A stretch of 64,000 nucleotides of DNA from Parabacteroides chongii. GTDB taxonomy: Bacteria > Bacteroidota > Bacteroidia > Bacteroidales > Tannerellaceae. The DNA is taken from positions 4,496,501 through 4,560,500 of the forward strand of contig NZ_CP120849.1 of the NCBI RefSeq assembly GCF_029581355.1, read 5' to 3'. Below are positions 28,707 through 36,931 of this stretch, one piece after another. The position numbers and the translations under genes are program-made. The notes beneath the pieces are model-generated. The model was not told the origin of the DNA, did no database searches, and saw only the letters and a program-made list of their open reading frames with translations. Position 1 is the first letter of the stretch, and each line of letters opens with the position of its first letter.

Positions 28707-29168
28707 TCAGGGTTTTATTTTCATGCGATAAGGAGCTACCGGTTGTTCTTTCGGCTGAAGATAAGGTGCCGGTTTCGGATAAATAAGTTCAAGCCAGCGT
28801 AAATCGATCGGACCCGGTACTTCTTCGATACGCACACGGGCAATGCCCTTTTTCTTGAATCCTAAGATTTCAGCGGCGGAAGAAGAAACATCTATGATTC
28901 TTTTTCTACGGTGCGGTCCCCGGTCGGTAACACAGACAATCACAGTATTCATATTATCCAGATTGGTTACCCGCAGATACGTGCCGAAAGGATACGTACG
29001 ATGAGCTGCAACCAATTCGTCTTTATCATGTATGCGTCCGCTGGAAGATTTGCGGCCATGAAAACGTTCATGGTAATAAGAAGCAAGCCCCTCCTCTTGT
29101 CCCCACGCAACCCCTACGCTTTGTAAAGCGATGAATAGGAGTATTATATGGGACAGGCGGAAGGGCAT
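28707..29168 (-). CDS. rlpA: RlpA-family septal ring lytic transglycosylase
   Basis: About 153 residues from ATG 29168, with a signal peptide (MPFRLSHIILLFIALQSVGV, cleavage near AWG). A double-psi beta-barrel follows: GLASYYHERFHGRKSSSG, AHRTYPFGTYLRVTNL and VTDRGPHRRKRIIDVSSSAA, with the conserved Asp of VTDRGP. It lacks the C-terminal SPOR domain of proteobacterial RlpA and ends in a Pro-rich tail. It should act on denuded periplasmic peptidoglycan. A TTG two codons upstream is less likely. It follows the cytochrome peroxidase gene by 26 bases. Confidence 0.9.
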   Translation of the reverse strand: MPFRLSHIILLFIALQSVGVAWGQEEGLASYYHERFHGRKSSSGRIHDKDELVAAHRTYPFGTYLRVTNLDNMNTVIVCVTDRGPHRRKRIIDVSSSAAEILGFKKKGIARVRIEEVPGPIDLRWLELIYPKPAPYLQPKEQPVAPYRMKIKP

Positions 29169-29194
29169 GTGCAAATATAATAACTAATTTGTAT

Positions 29195-30568
29195 TTATTG
29201 AAGAAGCTGTCCGTTATATTCTCCGGTCAGTGTGTTCAGGAATGCTACGATCTTTGCCGTTTCCGCATCCGAGATGTGCTTGCCGATCTGGAACTCATGC
29301 ATTACCTGAATAGCATCTTCGATCGTCGCGATCGAACCGTCGTGCATATAAGGTGTTGTTAGCATGACGTTACGGAGTGTCGGTGTTTTGAATTTATGAC
29401 GGTCGGCTTCGTTCTTTGTCACCGACCAGCGTCCGTTGTCACCGTCTGTCAGACCTGTACCGCGATAATCGAAATAGTTATCTTTGATACCCATATATTC
29501 GTATGACTGTCCGCCGAGATTCATACCGGCATGGCAGGTGGCACATTTGTTGTCTTTAAACAGCTGATAGCCCTCCAGTTCTTCTGCAGTAAGCGCATTC
29601 TTGTCTCCGCTCAGATATTTGTCGAAACGGCTCGGGGTAAGCAGAGTCTTTTCAAATTCGGCAATAGCTTCCGTCACTGTCGATTCGGTGAAACCTTCGG
29701 GGAATACTTCCAGGAAGCGTTTGCTCAGTTCCTTATCTTCTGCCAGTTTAGCACAGATTTCATCGAATGAGGCACTACCCATTTCTACCGGGTTCAATGG
29801 AGGTCCGGCAGCCTGTTCTTTCAGGTCGGCAGCACGTCCGTCCCAGAACTGTACGAAGTTAAGTGCGGCATTATAGACAGTCGGTGCATTGACACCACCG
29901 AATTGTCCGTGGATACCTTCGGAGAATTGCTTGCGGTCTACACCGGCAGTATTCAGTCCGTGGCAGGTTGCGCACGAGATCGTGTTGTCGCCTGACAAGC
30001 GAGTGTCATGATACAAATCAAATCCTAAAGCAACTTTAGCCGAATCGGTAGGAATAAAAGCCATTAGCGGCTGTACCGGTTCGTTGGCAAACTCTTCTGC
30101 TACCGTAGGTGAAACATAATTATTCTTACGGGCTTCTTTAGCCCATGAAATAATTACTTTCTTCTCGTCGTTATTCAGACTGGTGCCCCAATGCATCGTG
30201 TAATATTTGGCAGGAGGCATCGAACCGCTGAGAGCCGTGTTCTCTACTTTTGCCAAATCTACTTCAGAAACAGGCTGTCCGTTGTCAAGGGCGGTCAGCA
30301 TAGCTGTAAGATCCAGATAATGTGTGCCTTCTTTCATGTCAGCCTGTACGACCGGACCGATAATCGGAAGTTTTCCGTAAAAAGGAACATTTGCAGTGGC
30401 TGAGTGACATTCCATACATCCGTTGTTGCGAATGATAGAGGCTACCTGCTTTGCTTTGTCACCTTCCAGTTTCTTATACTCGTTGGATGAGCAGGAAGGC
30501 ATTGTCAAAGCCAATGTAAGCAGTCCGACAGGAAGTGCTGCCATCTTACTAAAACTAGTGTTGCGCAT
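29195..30568 (-). CDS. Three-haem cytochrome c peroxidase (lipoprotein)
   Basis: A 457-residue protein with a lipoprotein-type signal (LLTLALTMPSC, lipobox Cys near residue 26). Three CxxCH haem sites are visible: CMECH near residue 51 in an N-terminal haem domain, CATCH near residue 200 and CATCH near residue 343. The latter two belong to the diheme CCP/MauG core, and the extra N-terminal haem makes it a tri-haem type like E. coli YhjA. It would reduce H2O2 in the periplasm with electrons from quinol or cytochromes. The -7 box TACATTTG lies at 30599-30606. Confidence 0.92.
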   Translation of the reverse strand: MRNTSFSKMAALPVGLLTLALTMPSCSSNEYKKLEGDKAKQVASIIRNNGCMECHSATANVPFYGKLPIIGPVVQADMKEGTHYLDLTAMLTALDNGQPVSEVDLAKVENTALSGSMPPAKYYTMHWGTSLNNDEKKVIISWAKEARKNNYVSPTVAEEFANEPVQPLMAFIPTDSAKVALGFDLYHDTRLSGDNTISCATCHGLNTAGVDRKQFSEGIHGQFGGVNAPTVYNAALNFVQFWDGRAADLKEQAAGPPLNPVEMGSASFDEICAKLAEDKELSKRFLEVFPEGFTESTVTEAIAEFEKTLLTPSRFDKYLSGDKNALTAEELEGYQLFKDNKCATCHAGMNLGGQSYEYMGIKDNYFDYRGTGLTDGDNGRWSVTKNEADRHKFKTPTLRNVMLTTPYMHDGSIATIEDAIQVMHEFQIGKHISDAETAKIVAFLNTLTGEYNGQLLQ

Positions 30569-30598
30569 AATTATTGGTTGTTTAAGATTTGTTTAGTG

Positions 30599-30606
30599 CA
30601 AATGTA
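30599..30606 (-). promoter_or_regulatory. Putative -7 box of the peroxidase gene
   Basis: TACATTTG on the minus strand fits TAnnTTTG and lies 30 bases upstream of the ATG at 30568. No -33 TTG partner is seen. Confidence 0.4.
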
Positions 30607-30692
30607 GATATATTTATTAATATGTGTTCACGATGCTGATAGGTTTTATTTATCGGAAGATAGGTAATCTTTATTAAGTGGATATTTTTATA

Positions 30693-30700
30693 TAGCTTTG
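30693..30700 (+). promoter_or_regulatory. Putative -7 box of the LemA/TPM operon
   Basis: TAGCTTTG fits TAnnTTTG and lies 35 bases before the LemA ATG at 30736; an A-rich stretch AAAGCAAAAAGAAAA precedes the start as a likely Bacteroidetes ribosome-binding context. Confidence 0.45.
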
Positions 30701-30735
30701 CAAGACTATGTATAACAATTAAAGCAAAAAGAAAA

Positions 30736-31335
30736 ATGTTTAAGAACAAAGCTTTGTGGATTACACTTGCCATTATCGTGGTACTTTTATTTGCCGGATA
30801 CTCTTGGGTGAAAGGTACATACAACACAATGGTTACACAGGATGAAGGAGTAAAAACAGCCTGGAGCCAGGTAGAAAATCAATATCAGCGCCGTATGGAC
30901 CTGATCCCGAACCTGGTCAATACGGTAAAAGGATATGCAGCTCATGAAAGGGAGACATTGGAAGGTGTGGTAAGTGCCCGTGCCGAGGCAACCAAGACCA
31001 CTATCGACCCATCCAACCTAAATGAGGAATCGATGAAGAAATTCCAGGCAGCACAGGGAGAGTTGAGCAGTGCCCTTTCCCGCCTGATGGTCGTACTGGA
31101 ACGTTATCCGGACCTGAAAGCCAATCAAAACTTCTCCGAACTACAGGCTCAGCTGGAAGGTACGGAGAACCGTATTTCCGTGGAACGCAAGCGTTTCAAT
31201 GAAACAGCGCAAACCTACAATACCTATATCCGCAGTTTCCCGACCAATATCCTTGCCGGTATGTTCGGATTCCAGCCGAAAGCTTATTTCAGTGCGGAAA
31301 GCGGTGCAGAGAAAGCTCCGAAAGTGGAATTTTAA
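30736..31335 (+). CDS. LemA family protein
   Basis: A 199-residue protein with one N-terminal membrane helix (residues about 6-22) followed by a long helical region. Signature segments are YNTMVTQDEGVKTAWSQVEN, YQRRMDLIPNLVNTVKGYA, and later RFNETAQTYNTYIRSFP with FGFQPKAYF. These are the conserved LemA-family blocks. The topology would place the helical bundle outside the cytoplasm. Function is unknown; the gene pairs with the following TPM-domain gene, a common Bacteroidetes arrangement. Confidence 0.93.
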   Translation: MFKNKALWITLAIIVVLLFAGYSWVKGTYNTMVTQDEGVKTAWSQVENQYQRRMDLIPNLVNTVKGYAAHERETLEGVVSARAEATKTTIDPSNLNEESMKKFQAAQGELSSALSRLMVVLERYPDLKANQNFSELQAQLEGTENRISVERKRFNETAQTYNTYIRSFPTNILAGMFGFQPKAYFSAESGAEKAPKVEF

Positions 31336-31356
31336 TCCGATAAGTTCAGATAAAGA

Positions 31357-32334
31357 ATGAGAAATCTGAATAAAACACTGACAGGCAAACGTCTGCAGGC
31401 ACTGTTGCTTGCAGGCTTGTTCCTCTTCTCCCTTTTCCCGCAGCAAGTTGCTGCAGCAAAGGAATATACGATCGAGATGATCCCTAATGTCCGTCTCTCG
31501 GACCGGAATAATCATGTGAGTAATCCGGACGGGATCATTCATCCGGAGGATGTCGAGCGCATCAACCGCTTGTTGCAGACCGTGGAAGACAGCCTGGGGA
31601 TAGAAGTCGCCGTGGTTGCCGTGGAGAGCATCGGCGATAACGATGCCCGTATGTTTGCCACCGACCTGTTCCAGCATTGGGGATTGGGAAAAAAGGACAA
31701 GGACAACGGTCTACTGATTCAGCTTGTCACTGAACCGTCGCAACGTTCCGTCGTTTTTGAGACCGGTTACGGCATAGAGGGTATTCTGCCCGATGCAATC
31801 TGTTACCGTCTGCAACAACGATATATGATCCCGGACCTGAAAGCCGGTGATTACAGTGCCGGTATGCTTAAAGGAGTCGCTGCCGTAAAAAAATATCTGA
31901 TGGCAAGCGATTACGAACGCACTGCCATGACCGGAGGTCAAAACAGACAGGCGGAAGGTGATGATCTTTTCCTGTGGGTATTCCTGATCATAGCGATCCT
32001 CTTTCCTGCCGGAATCTTTCTACTTGTCTCTATCCTCAAATACCGTCCCCGCATCTGTCCCCGTTGCGGACAAAAAACATTGGTATATGTGGGGCAGCAA
32101 GTAATACAAAGAGCGACTTACAGCTCAGAAGGATTGGCGGAAGATACCTACAGGTGTAAGAATTGCGGCTATACCGAAAAGAAAAGCCGTCATATCAGCC
32201 GGCTGAGACGCAGCACAGGTCCTGTCATCATCGGTGGCGGCGGACGAGGCGGAGGCTTTGGAGGCGGTTTCGGTGGTGGTGGCTCCTGGGGCGGAGGACG
32301 TTCGGGAGGCGGTGGCTCTATCAGTCGCTTTTAA
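31357..32334 (+). CDS. TPM-domain (YgcG-type) membrane protein
   Basis: A 325-residue protein. A signal peptide (LLLAGLFLFSLFPQQVAAA) is followed by a TPM domain (VERINRLLQTVEDSLGIEVA; VFETGYGIEGILPDAICYRL), a membrane helix at about residues 206-228, a cytoplasmic zinc-ribbon-like region with two Cys pairs (CPRCG and CKNCG), and a glycine-rich tail GGGGRGGGFGGGFGGGGSWG before the end. TPM proteins are annotated as possible phosphatases or photosystem-repair proteins; a defined activity here is unknown. It follows lemA by 21 bases. Confidence 0.9.
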   Translation: MRNLNKTLTGKRLQALLLAGLFLFSLFPQQVAAAKEYTIEMIPNVRLSDRNNHVSNPDGIIHPEDVERINRLLQTVEDSLGIEVAVVAVESIGDNDARMFATDLFQHWGLGKKDKDNGLLIQLVTEPSQRSVVFETGYGIEGILPDAICYRLQQRYMIPDLKAGDYSAGMLKGVAAVKKYLMASDYERTAMTGGQNRQAEGDDLFLWVFLIIAILFPAGIFLLVSILKYRPRICPRCGQKTLVYVGQQVIQRATYSSEGLAEDTYRCKNCGYTEKKSRHISRLRRSTGPVIIGGGGRGGGFGGGFGGGGSWGGGRSGGGGSISRF

Positions 32335-32357
32335 GCGGTAGGCTGATTAATTTGAGC

Positions 32358-32708
32358 GAAAAGCTCGCCACTTTCGCCACTAAAGTATTTGATTTTTCCG
32401 TATTGCGTAAGTGTCTTGTTATTAATTAATTACAGATACAAAAGTGTTGCTCGGAAGCGATTTTAGGGACACCGGAGGGACATGTTTTTTCAAATGTTTC
32501 ACGTCTGTCTGCTTGTTGATTCGTCCGACAGGGTTTTAAGAGTCGGAAAATTCCTGTATTCGTGTCCCTCTTAAAACCGATTTATGGGATGAAGAAAATA
32601 GTATATATTTTCCAATAGACTGATAGTCATTATGTTACAGGATTATTTTGGCTATAAAAAACGATAGTGAAAATCAAATACTTTAGTGGCGAAAGTGGCG
32701 AGCTTTTC
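32358..32708. repeat. 351-bp element bounded by perfect 39-bp inverted repeats
   Basis: The left arm 32358-32396 and right arm 32670-32708 are exact reverse complements over 39 bases, beginning GAAAAGCTCGCCACTTTCGC on each side. The 273-base interior holds further inverted pairs: GGTTTTAAGAG (32532-32542) with CTCTTAAAACC (32568-32578), and AGGGACAC (32465-32472) with GTGTCCCT (32562-32569). No credible reading frame and no TAnnTTTG promoter was found inside, and no obvious target-site duplication flanks it. This fills most of the 457-base gap between two convergent operons. It could be a MITE-like element, an old insertion, or a large RNA hairpin. Confidence 0.8.
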
Positions 32709-32735
32709 AAGGTAAAAACGTACATATTACAGAGA

Positions 32736-32773
32736 AAAAGCTTACGTATTTTCAGAAAAATACGTAAGCTTTT
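32736..32773. terminator. Strong bidirectional terminator
   Basis: A perfect 17-bp stem AAAAGCTTACGTATTTT (32736-32752) and its reverse complement (32757-32773) with a 4-base loop, flanked by A and T runs. It lies 18 bases beyond the stop of the hydrogenase operon's last gene. Confidence 0.8.
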
Positions 32774-32791
32774 CAAAATCCAAATTTCGTC

Positions 32792-33280
32792 TTACTCCTC
32801 GCGAATATAATATTCGGACAGGATATCCCTCACTTTTTCCGGAGTAATTCTACCGTATACCTTACCACCTATGGTCACTACAGGTGCCAGTCCGCAGGCT
32901 CCCACACAGCGCAGGCAGTCCAGCGAGAATAACCCGTCGTTAGTCGTCTCCCCTACTTTGATTTCAAGCTGACGCTGAAATTCGTCCAGTACCTTTTCCG
33001 CTCCGCGTACATAACAGGCGGTTCCCAGGCAGACAGAGATCGGGTACTTTCCTTTCGGTGTCATGGTAAAGAACGAGTAGAAAGTAACTACGCCATAGAC
33101 ACGGGAAACAGGGATATGCAGTTCGGCTGCCACTATTTCCTGTACTTCACGAGGGAGATAACCGAATATTTCCTGTGCTGCATGCAAAATGTTGATCAGT
33201 TCACCGGAGTCGTTATCATGCTCCTTACATACGGCCTGCAACTCCTTTATCTTTGATTGGGGCAAATGTATCTTTTCCAT
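32792..33280 (-). CDS. hydC: NuoE-like [2Fe-2S] subunit of [FeFe]-hydrogenase (HydC/HndA)
   Basis: A 162-residue protein with the NuoE/24-kDa pattern. An N-terminal helical bundle contains ILHAAQEIFGYLPREVQEIV, then VYGVVTFYSFF, and a thioredoxin-like domain with cluster ligands in CLGTACYVRGA and CLRCVGACGLAP. It binds one [2Fe-2S] cluster and passes electrons between NuoF-type and catalytic subunits. It is the last gene of the hydrogenase operon, 2 bases after the catalytic subunit gene, with a strong terminator beyond. Confidence 0.95.
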   Translation of the reverse strand: MEKIHLPQSKIKELQAVCKEHDNDSGELINILHAAQEIFGYLPREVQEIVAAELHIPVSRVYGVVTFYSFFTMTPKGKYPISVCLGTACYVRGAEKVLDEFQRQLEIKVGETTNDGLFSLDCLRCVGACGLAPVVTIGGKVYGRITPEKVRDILSEYYIREE

Positions 33281-33282
33281 GC

Positions 33283-35073
33283 TTATTCGTCTTTATCGGT
33301 TTCCAAAAACATATTGACTACTTCTTTGCGGTCGAAGTAATGTGTATGCAGCAACTGATGCGCCCTGGGGCCGCAAGGTTCGCCCAAATATTCCTTATAT
33401 AATTGCTGGATATAGGGGTTCTCATGGCTCTTACGAAGCGGCTTGCTTTCGTCTTCGCTGTAAAGGGCGGCAGCACGTTTACGCAAAACGTCCATCCTGC
33501 CCTGATGGAACGGCTGGCCACCGCCACCGATACAACCACCGGGGCATGCCATTACCTCGATCACGTGGTAAGGCGATTTTCCGCTCTTCACCTCTTCGAC
33601 CAGTTTGCGGGCATTCCCCAAACCGTGGGCGATACCGATTCTGACAGGGACACCGTCGAAATTGATCGTCCCACTGCGGATACCTTCCAGTCCTCGCAGT
33701 TCTCTGAACTCGATTTTCTCCAGCGGCTTTTTAGTATATAGCTCGTAAGCCGTACGGCAGGCTGCTTCTATAACGCCTCCGGTTGTTCCGAAAATAACGC
33801 CGGCACCGGTCGACTCTCCCAAAGGACGGTCGAAGTCGCTGTCGGGAAGTTCGTTGAAGTTGATGTTGGCATACCGGATCAGACGAGCCAGCTCACGGGT
33901 ATAGATCGAAATATCGACATCCGGATTACCATCGACGGCAAATTCCGGACGGCTGGCTTCATATTTCTTTGCCAGGCAAGGCATGATGGAGACGACAACA
34001 ATATTTCTGCGATCCACTCCCAGCTTCTCTGCGAAATAGCTTTTGGCTATGGCTCCGAACATCTGCTGCGGGCTCTTGGCTGTCGACAGGTTATCGCGCA
34101 GTTCCGGGAAATGTTGTTCTACGAAACTGACCCAACCCGGACAGCAACTGGTCATCATCGGCATTTTCACTTCCTGATCTCCCGATAGGTATTTGCCTAA
34201 TCGCTGAAGCAATTCGGTACCTTCCTCCATGATGGTCAGGTCGGCGGCGAAGTCGGTATCGAATACATAGTCGAAACCTAACTGGCGAAGAGCCGATACC
34301 ATCTTTCCGGTAACCAACGTCCCCGGCTCACAACCGAAATCGCGTCCGAGAGCCGTACGTACTGCCGGAGCAGTTTGTGCGATCACGATCTTGGTCGGAT
34401 CGGCCAATGCGTCCAGTACCGGCTGCTGGGTGTTACGGCCGCTAAGGGCATTCACCGGACAGACAGACACACACTGCCCGCAATAAGAACAGGTACTGCC
34501 GGCTATATCCCGCTCAAAGGCTGTGGAAACGGCGGCATTGAATCCGCGATGAACGGCTGTCAGGGCTCCTACCGTTTGAATACTGTTACACATGGTTTCG
34601 CAGCGGCGGCACATGATACATTTATTCATATTCCGCACGATGGAAGGAGAACGGTCGATCTCGAAAGTGGACTGTTCACCCTGATATCTTATCTCACGGA
34701 TACCGAGGTCGTGGGCGATCGTCTGCAACTCGCAATATCCGTTACTGCTGCAGGTCAGACAACCCGCCGGATGATTGGACAGGATCAGCTCCATCACCGT
34801 TTTGCGTGCATTCATGACACGGGGGGTATGGGTTCTGACAACCATTCCCTCCGTACATTCCATCTTGCAGGATGGTGCCAGGTTACGGCGTCCTTCGATC
34901 TCTACCACGCAGATGCGGCAGGCTCCGGGATTGTTCTCGTAATTCAAGTCTTCGAGTTTCATGTGGCAAAGCGTCGGGATACGGATCCCCAGGCTTTTGG
35001 CAGCATCCAGGATTGTTGTCCCCTTGGCTACTTCCACTTCTCTGTTATCTATTGTTAGTTTAATTTTTTCCAT
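33283..35073 (-). CDS. hydA: [FeFe]-hydrogenase catalytic subunit (HydA/HndD)
   Basis: About 596 residues from ATG 35073; a TTG five codons earlier is less likely. N-terminal [2Fe-2S] ferredoxin domain (CHMKLEDLNYENNPGACRIC), a His-Cys cluster site (HPAGCLTCSSNGYC), and two [4Fe-4S] sites (CIMCRRCETMC and CSYCGQCVSVCP). H-cluster motifs are canonical: TSCCPGWVSFVE (proton-shuttle and ligand Cys), MPCLAKKYEA, and VMACPGGCIGGGGQP. It should be a fully active M3-type hydrogenase evolving or oxidising H2. It is coupled to NuoE/NuoF-like subunits and therefore to NAD(H). Confidence 0.97.
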   Translation of the reverse strand: MEKIKLTIDNREVEVAKGTTILDAAKSLGIRIPTLCHMKLEDLNYENNPGACRICVVEIEGRRNLAPSCKMECTEGMVVRTHTPRVMNARKTVMELILSNHPAGCLTCSSNGYCELQTIAHDLGIREIRYQGEQSTFEIDRSPSIVRNMNKCIMCRRCETMCNSIQTVGALTAVHRGFNAAVSTAFERDIAGSTCSYCGQCVSVCPVNALSGRNTQQPVLDALADPTKIVIAQTAPAVRTALGRDFGCEPGTLVTGKMVSALRQLGFDYVFDTDFAADLTIMEEGTELLQRLGKYLSGDQEVKMPMMTSCCPGWVSFVEQHFPELRDNLSTAKSPQQMFGAIAKSYFAEKLGVDRRNIVVVSIMPCLAKKYEASRPEFAVDGNPDVDISIYTRELARLIRYANINFNELPDSDFDRPLGESTGAGVIFGTTGGVIEAACRTAYELYTKKPLEKIEFRELRGLEGIRSGTINFDGVPVRIGIAHGLGNARKLVEEVKSGKSPYHVIEVMACPGGCIGGGGQPFHQGRMDVLRKRAAALYSEDESKPLRKSHENPYIQQLYKEYLGEPCGPRAHQLLHTHYFDRKEVVNMFLETDKDE

Positions 35074-35080
35074 ATTCTTA

Positions 35081-35112
35081 TCTGTCAACTGTCAATTATC
35101 CACTGTCAACTT
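35081..35112. repeat. Short TGTCAA direct repeats between hydrogenase genes
   Basis: The gap between hydB and hydA contains three TGTCAA units (TCTGTCAACTGTCAATTATC, then CACTGTCAACTT). They sit in the ribosome-binding region of hydA. They resemble low-complexity spacer repeats seen in Bacteroidales intergenic DNA. Confidence 0.5.
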
Positions 35113-35114
35113 AT

Positions 35115-36908
35115 TTAGTGTACGTATATTGCATCGAACTTACACTTCTCTATGCATGACCCGCAACGGATACAGATATCCGAGTCGATCGTGTGAGGTA
35201 CTTTACGGCTACCGGTGATAGCATGTACCGGACAGATGCGGGCACACATGGTACAGCCTTTACATTTCTCCGGATTGATAAAGTACTGGGTAAGTTCACG
35301 GCACTGGTGGGAAGGACAACGTTGTTCGTCGACATGTGCCAGGTATTCATCGTAAAAGTTATCCATGGTAGAAAGGACGGGGTTGGGTGATGTTTGCCCC
35401 AAACCGCATAAGGCCGTATCCTTTATCACCATGGCGAGATTACGCAGTTTATCCAGGTCCTCGATGGTTCCCCTGCCCGATGTGATCTTCTGCAGCATTT
35501 CATGCAAACGCTTATTTCCGATACGGCAAGGGGCGCATTTGCCGCATGACTCTTCTACCGTAAAGTCGAGGTAGAACTTGGCCATCGCCACCATGCAGTC
35601 GTCTTCGTCCATCACGATCATTCCACCCGATCCCATCATGGAACCGGCAGCGATCAGATTGTCATAGTCGATCGGCAGATCCAGATGTTTCTCCGTCAGG
35701 CATCCGCCGGAAGGTCCGCCGGTTTGTACGGCTTTGAATTTCTTCCCGTCTTTTATTCCTCCTCCGATACCGAATATCACTTCACGGAGTGTCGTTCCCA
35801 TCGGGACTTCGATCAGTCCGACGTTGTTCACTTTGCCGGCCAGGGCAAAGACTTTCGTCCCTTTACTCTTTTCCGTACCGATGCTGCTGAACCATTTGGC
35901 TCCTTTCAGCAGGATAACGGGGATATTGGCATACGTCTCTACGTTGTTCACGTTTGTCGGACAGCCTTTGTAACCGCTTTCACTGGGGAACGGAGGTTTA
36001 ACCGTTGCTTCCCCGCGCAATCCTTCCATACTATGGATCAGTGCCGTCTCTTCCCCGCACACAAAAGCGCCTGCTCCATAACGTATCTGAATATCGAAAG
36101 AAAAATCTGTACCGAAGATGTTATCTCCCAAAAATCCGTACTCTTTCGCTTGTTCTATAGCGATCTTCAGACGTTCCACCGCCAGGGGATATTCGGCACG
36201 GATATAGACCAGCCCTTTACTGGCTTCGGTACAATATCCGTTGATCGCCATGGCTTCGACGATGGAGTGCGGATCGCCTTCCAGGATAGAACGGTCCATG
36301 AAGGCACCCGGATCACCTTCGTCGGCATTGCAGACTACATATTTCTGCGGAGCCTGTACCTTACGGGTGATCTGCCATTTGAGCCCGGTCGGGAAACCGC
36401 CGCCGCCCCTGCCTCTGAGGCCGCTGTCCATGATCTCCCTGATTACGTCGTCGGGGGTCATTTCAGTCAATGCTTTACCCAAGGCGATATAACCGTCACG
36501 GGCGATGTATTCGTCTATATTTTCAGGGTTGATGAAACCGCAGTTGCGCAAGGCTATACGTAACTGCTTTTTATAGAAGTTGATATGTTTGGAATCGAGT
36601 ATCTGCTCATTCGTCTCCGGATTTACATAAAGCAGACGTTCTACTTTACGGCCTTTTATCAGATGTTCGTTGACGATATCGTCTGCATCTTCCGGAGTGA
36701 CCTGCACGTAAAAAGTATTGTCCGGTATCAGTTTTACGACCGGCCCTTTCTCACAAAAGCCGAAACAGCCTGTCCGGATCACCTGTACACTGTCCTGTAA
36801 TCCGTTTTGCCTGACTGCCTCCTTCAGGTTTTGTAGTATAAGCTCGCTCTGTGATGCACGGCAGCCTGTACCGCCGCACACCAGAATATAGTTGCTATAT
36901 TGTGCCAT
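35115..36908 (-). CDS. hydB: NuoF-like flavoprotein subunit of [FeFe]-hydrogenase (HydB/HndC)
   Basis: A 597-residue protein. An N-terminal thioredoxin-like [2Fe-2S] domain (VCGGTGCRAS; CFGFCEKGPVV) is followed by the NuoF core with FMN/NADH-binding GLRGRGGGGFPTGLKW and NADEGDPGAFMDRSILEGDP. A [4Fe-4S] site ESCGKCAPCRIG follows, then a C-terminal 2x[4Fe-4S] ferredoxin (CKGCTMCARICPVHAI; CIRCGSCIEKCKFDAI). This architecture is that of the bifurcating HydB subunit, which couples NADH, ferredoxin and H2 (family knowledge). It starts 23 bases after the preceding thioredoxin-like gene. Confidence 0.96.
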   Translation of the reverse strand: MAQYSNYILVCGGTGCRASQSELILQNLKEAVRQNGLQDSVQVIRTGCFGFCEKGPVVKLIPDNTFYVQVTPEDADDIVNEHLIKGRKVERLLYVNPETNEQILDSKHINFYKKQLRIALRNCGFINPENIDEYIARDGYIALGKALTEMTPDDVIREIMDSGLRGRGGGGFPTGLKWQITRKVQAPQKYVVCNADEGDPGAFMDRSILEGDPHSIVEAMAINGYCTEASKGLVYIRAEYPLAVERLKIAIEQAKEYGFLGDNIFGTDFSFDIQIRYGAGAFVCGEETALIHSMEGLRGEATVKPPFPSESGYKGCPTNVNNVETYANIPVILLKGAKWFSSIGTEKSKGTKVFALAGKVNNVGLIEVPMGTTLREVIFGIGGGIKDGKKFKAVQTGGPSGGCLTEKHLDLPIDYDNLIAAGSMMGSGGMIVMDEDDCMVAMAKFYLDFTVEESCGKCAPCRIGNKRLHEMLQKITSGRGTIEDLDKLRNLAMVIKDTALCGLGQTSPNPVLSTMDNFYDEYLAHVDEQRCPSHQCRELTQYFINPEKCKGCTMCARICPVHAITGSRKVPHTIDSDICIRCGSCIEKCKFDAIYVH

Positions 36909-36931
36909 TATGTAAGAATTTGTATTGGTTT

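Noticed and set aside
32358..32708. Invertible promoter (phase-variation switch) reading of the 39-bp inverted-repeat element.
   Set aside because: Both flanking operons end here, so a flipping promoter would have no gene to drive, and no TAnnTTTG box was found in the core. No recombinase gene is nearby. Kept only as an alternative for long-read checking.
35685..36563. A 292-residue plus-strand frame opposite hydB.
   Set aside because: It is antisense to a complete NuoF-like gene with intact FMN and cluster motifs and shows no domain of its own.
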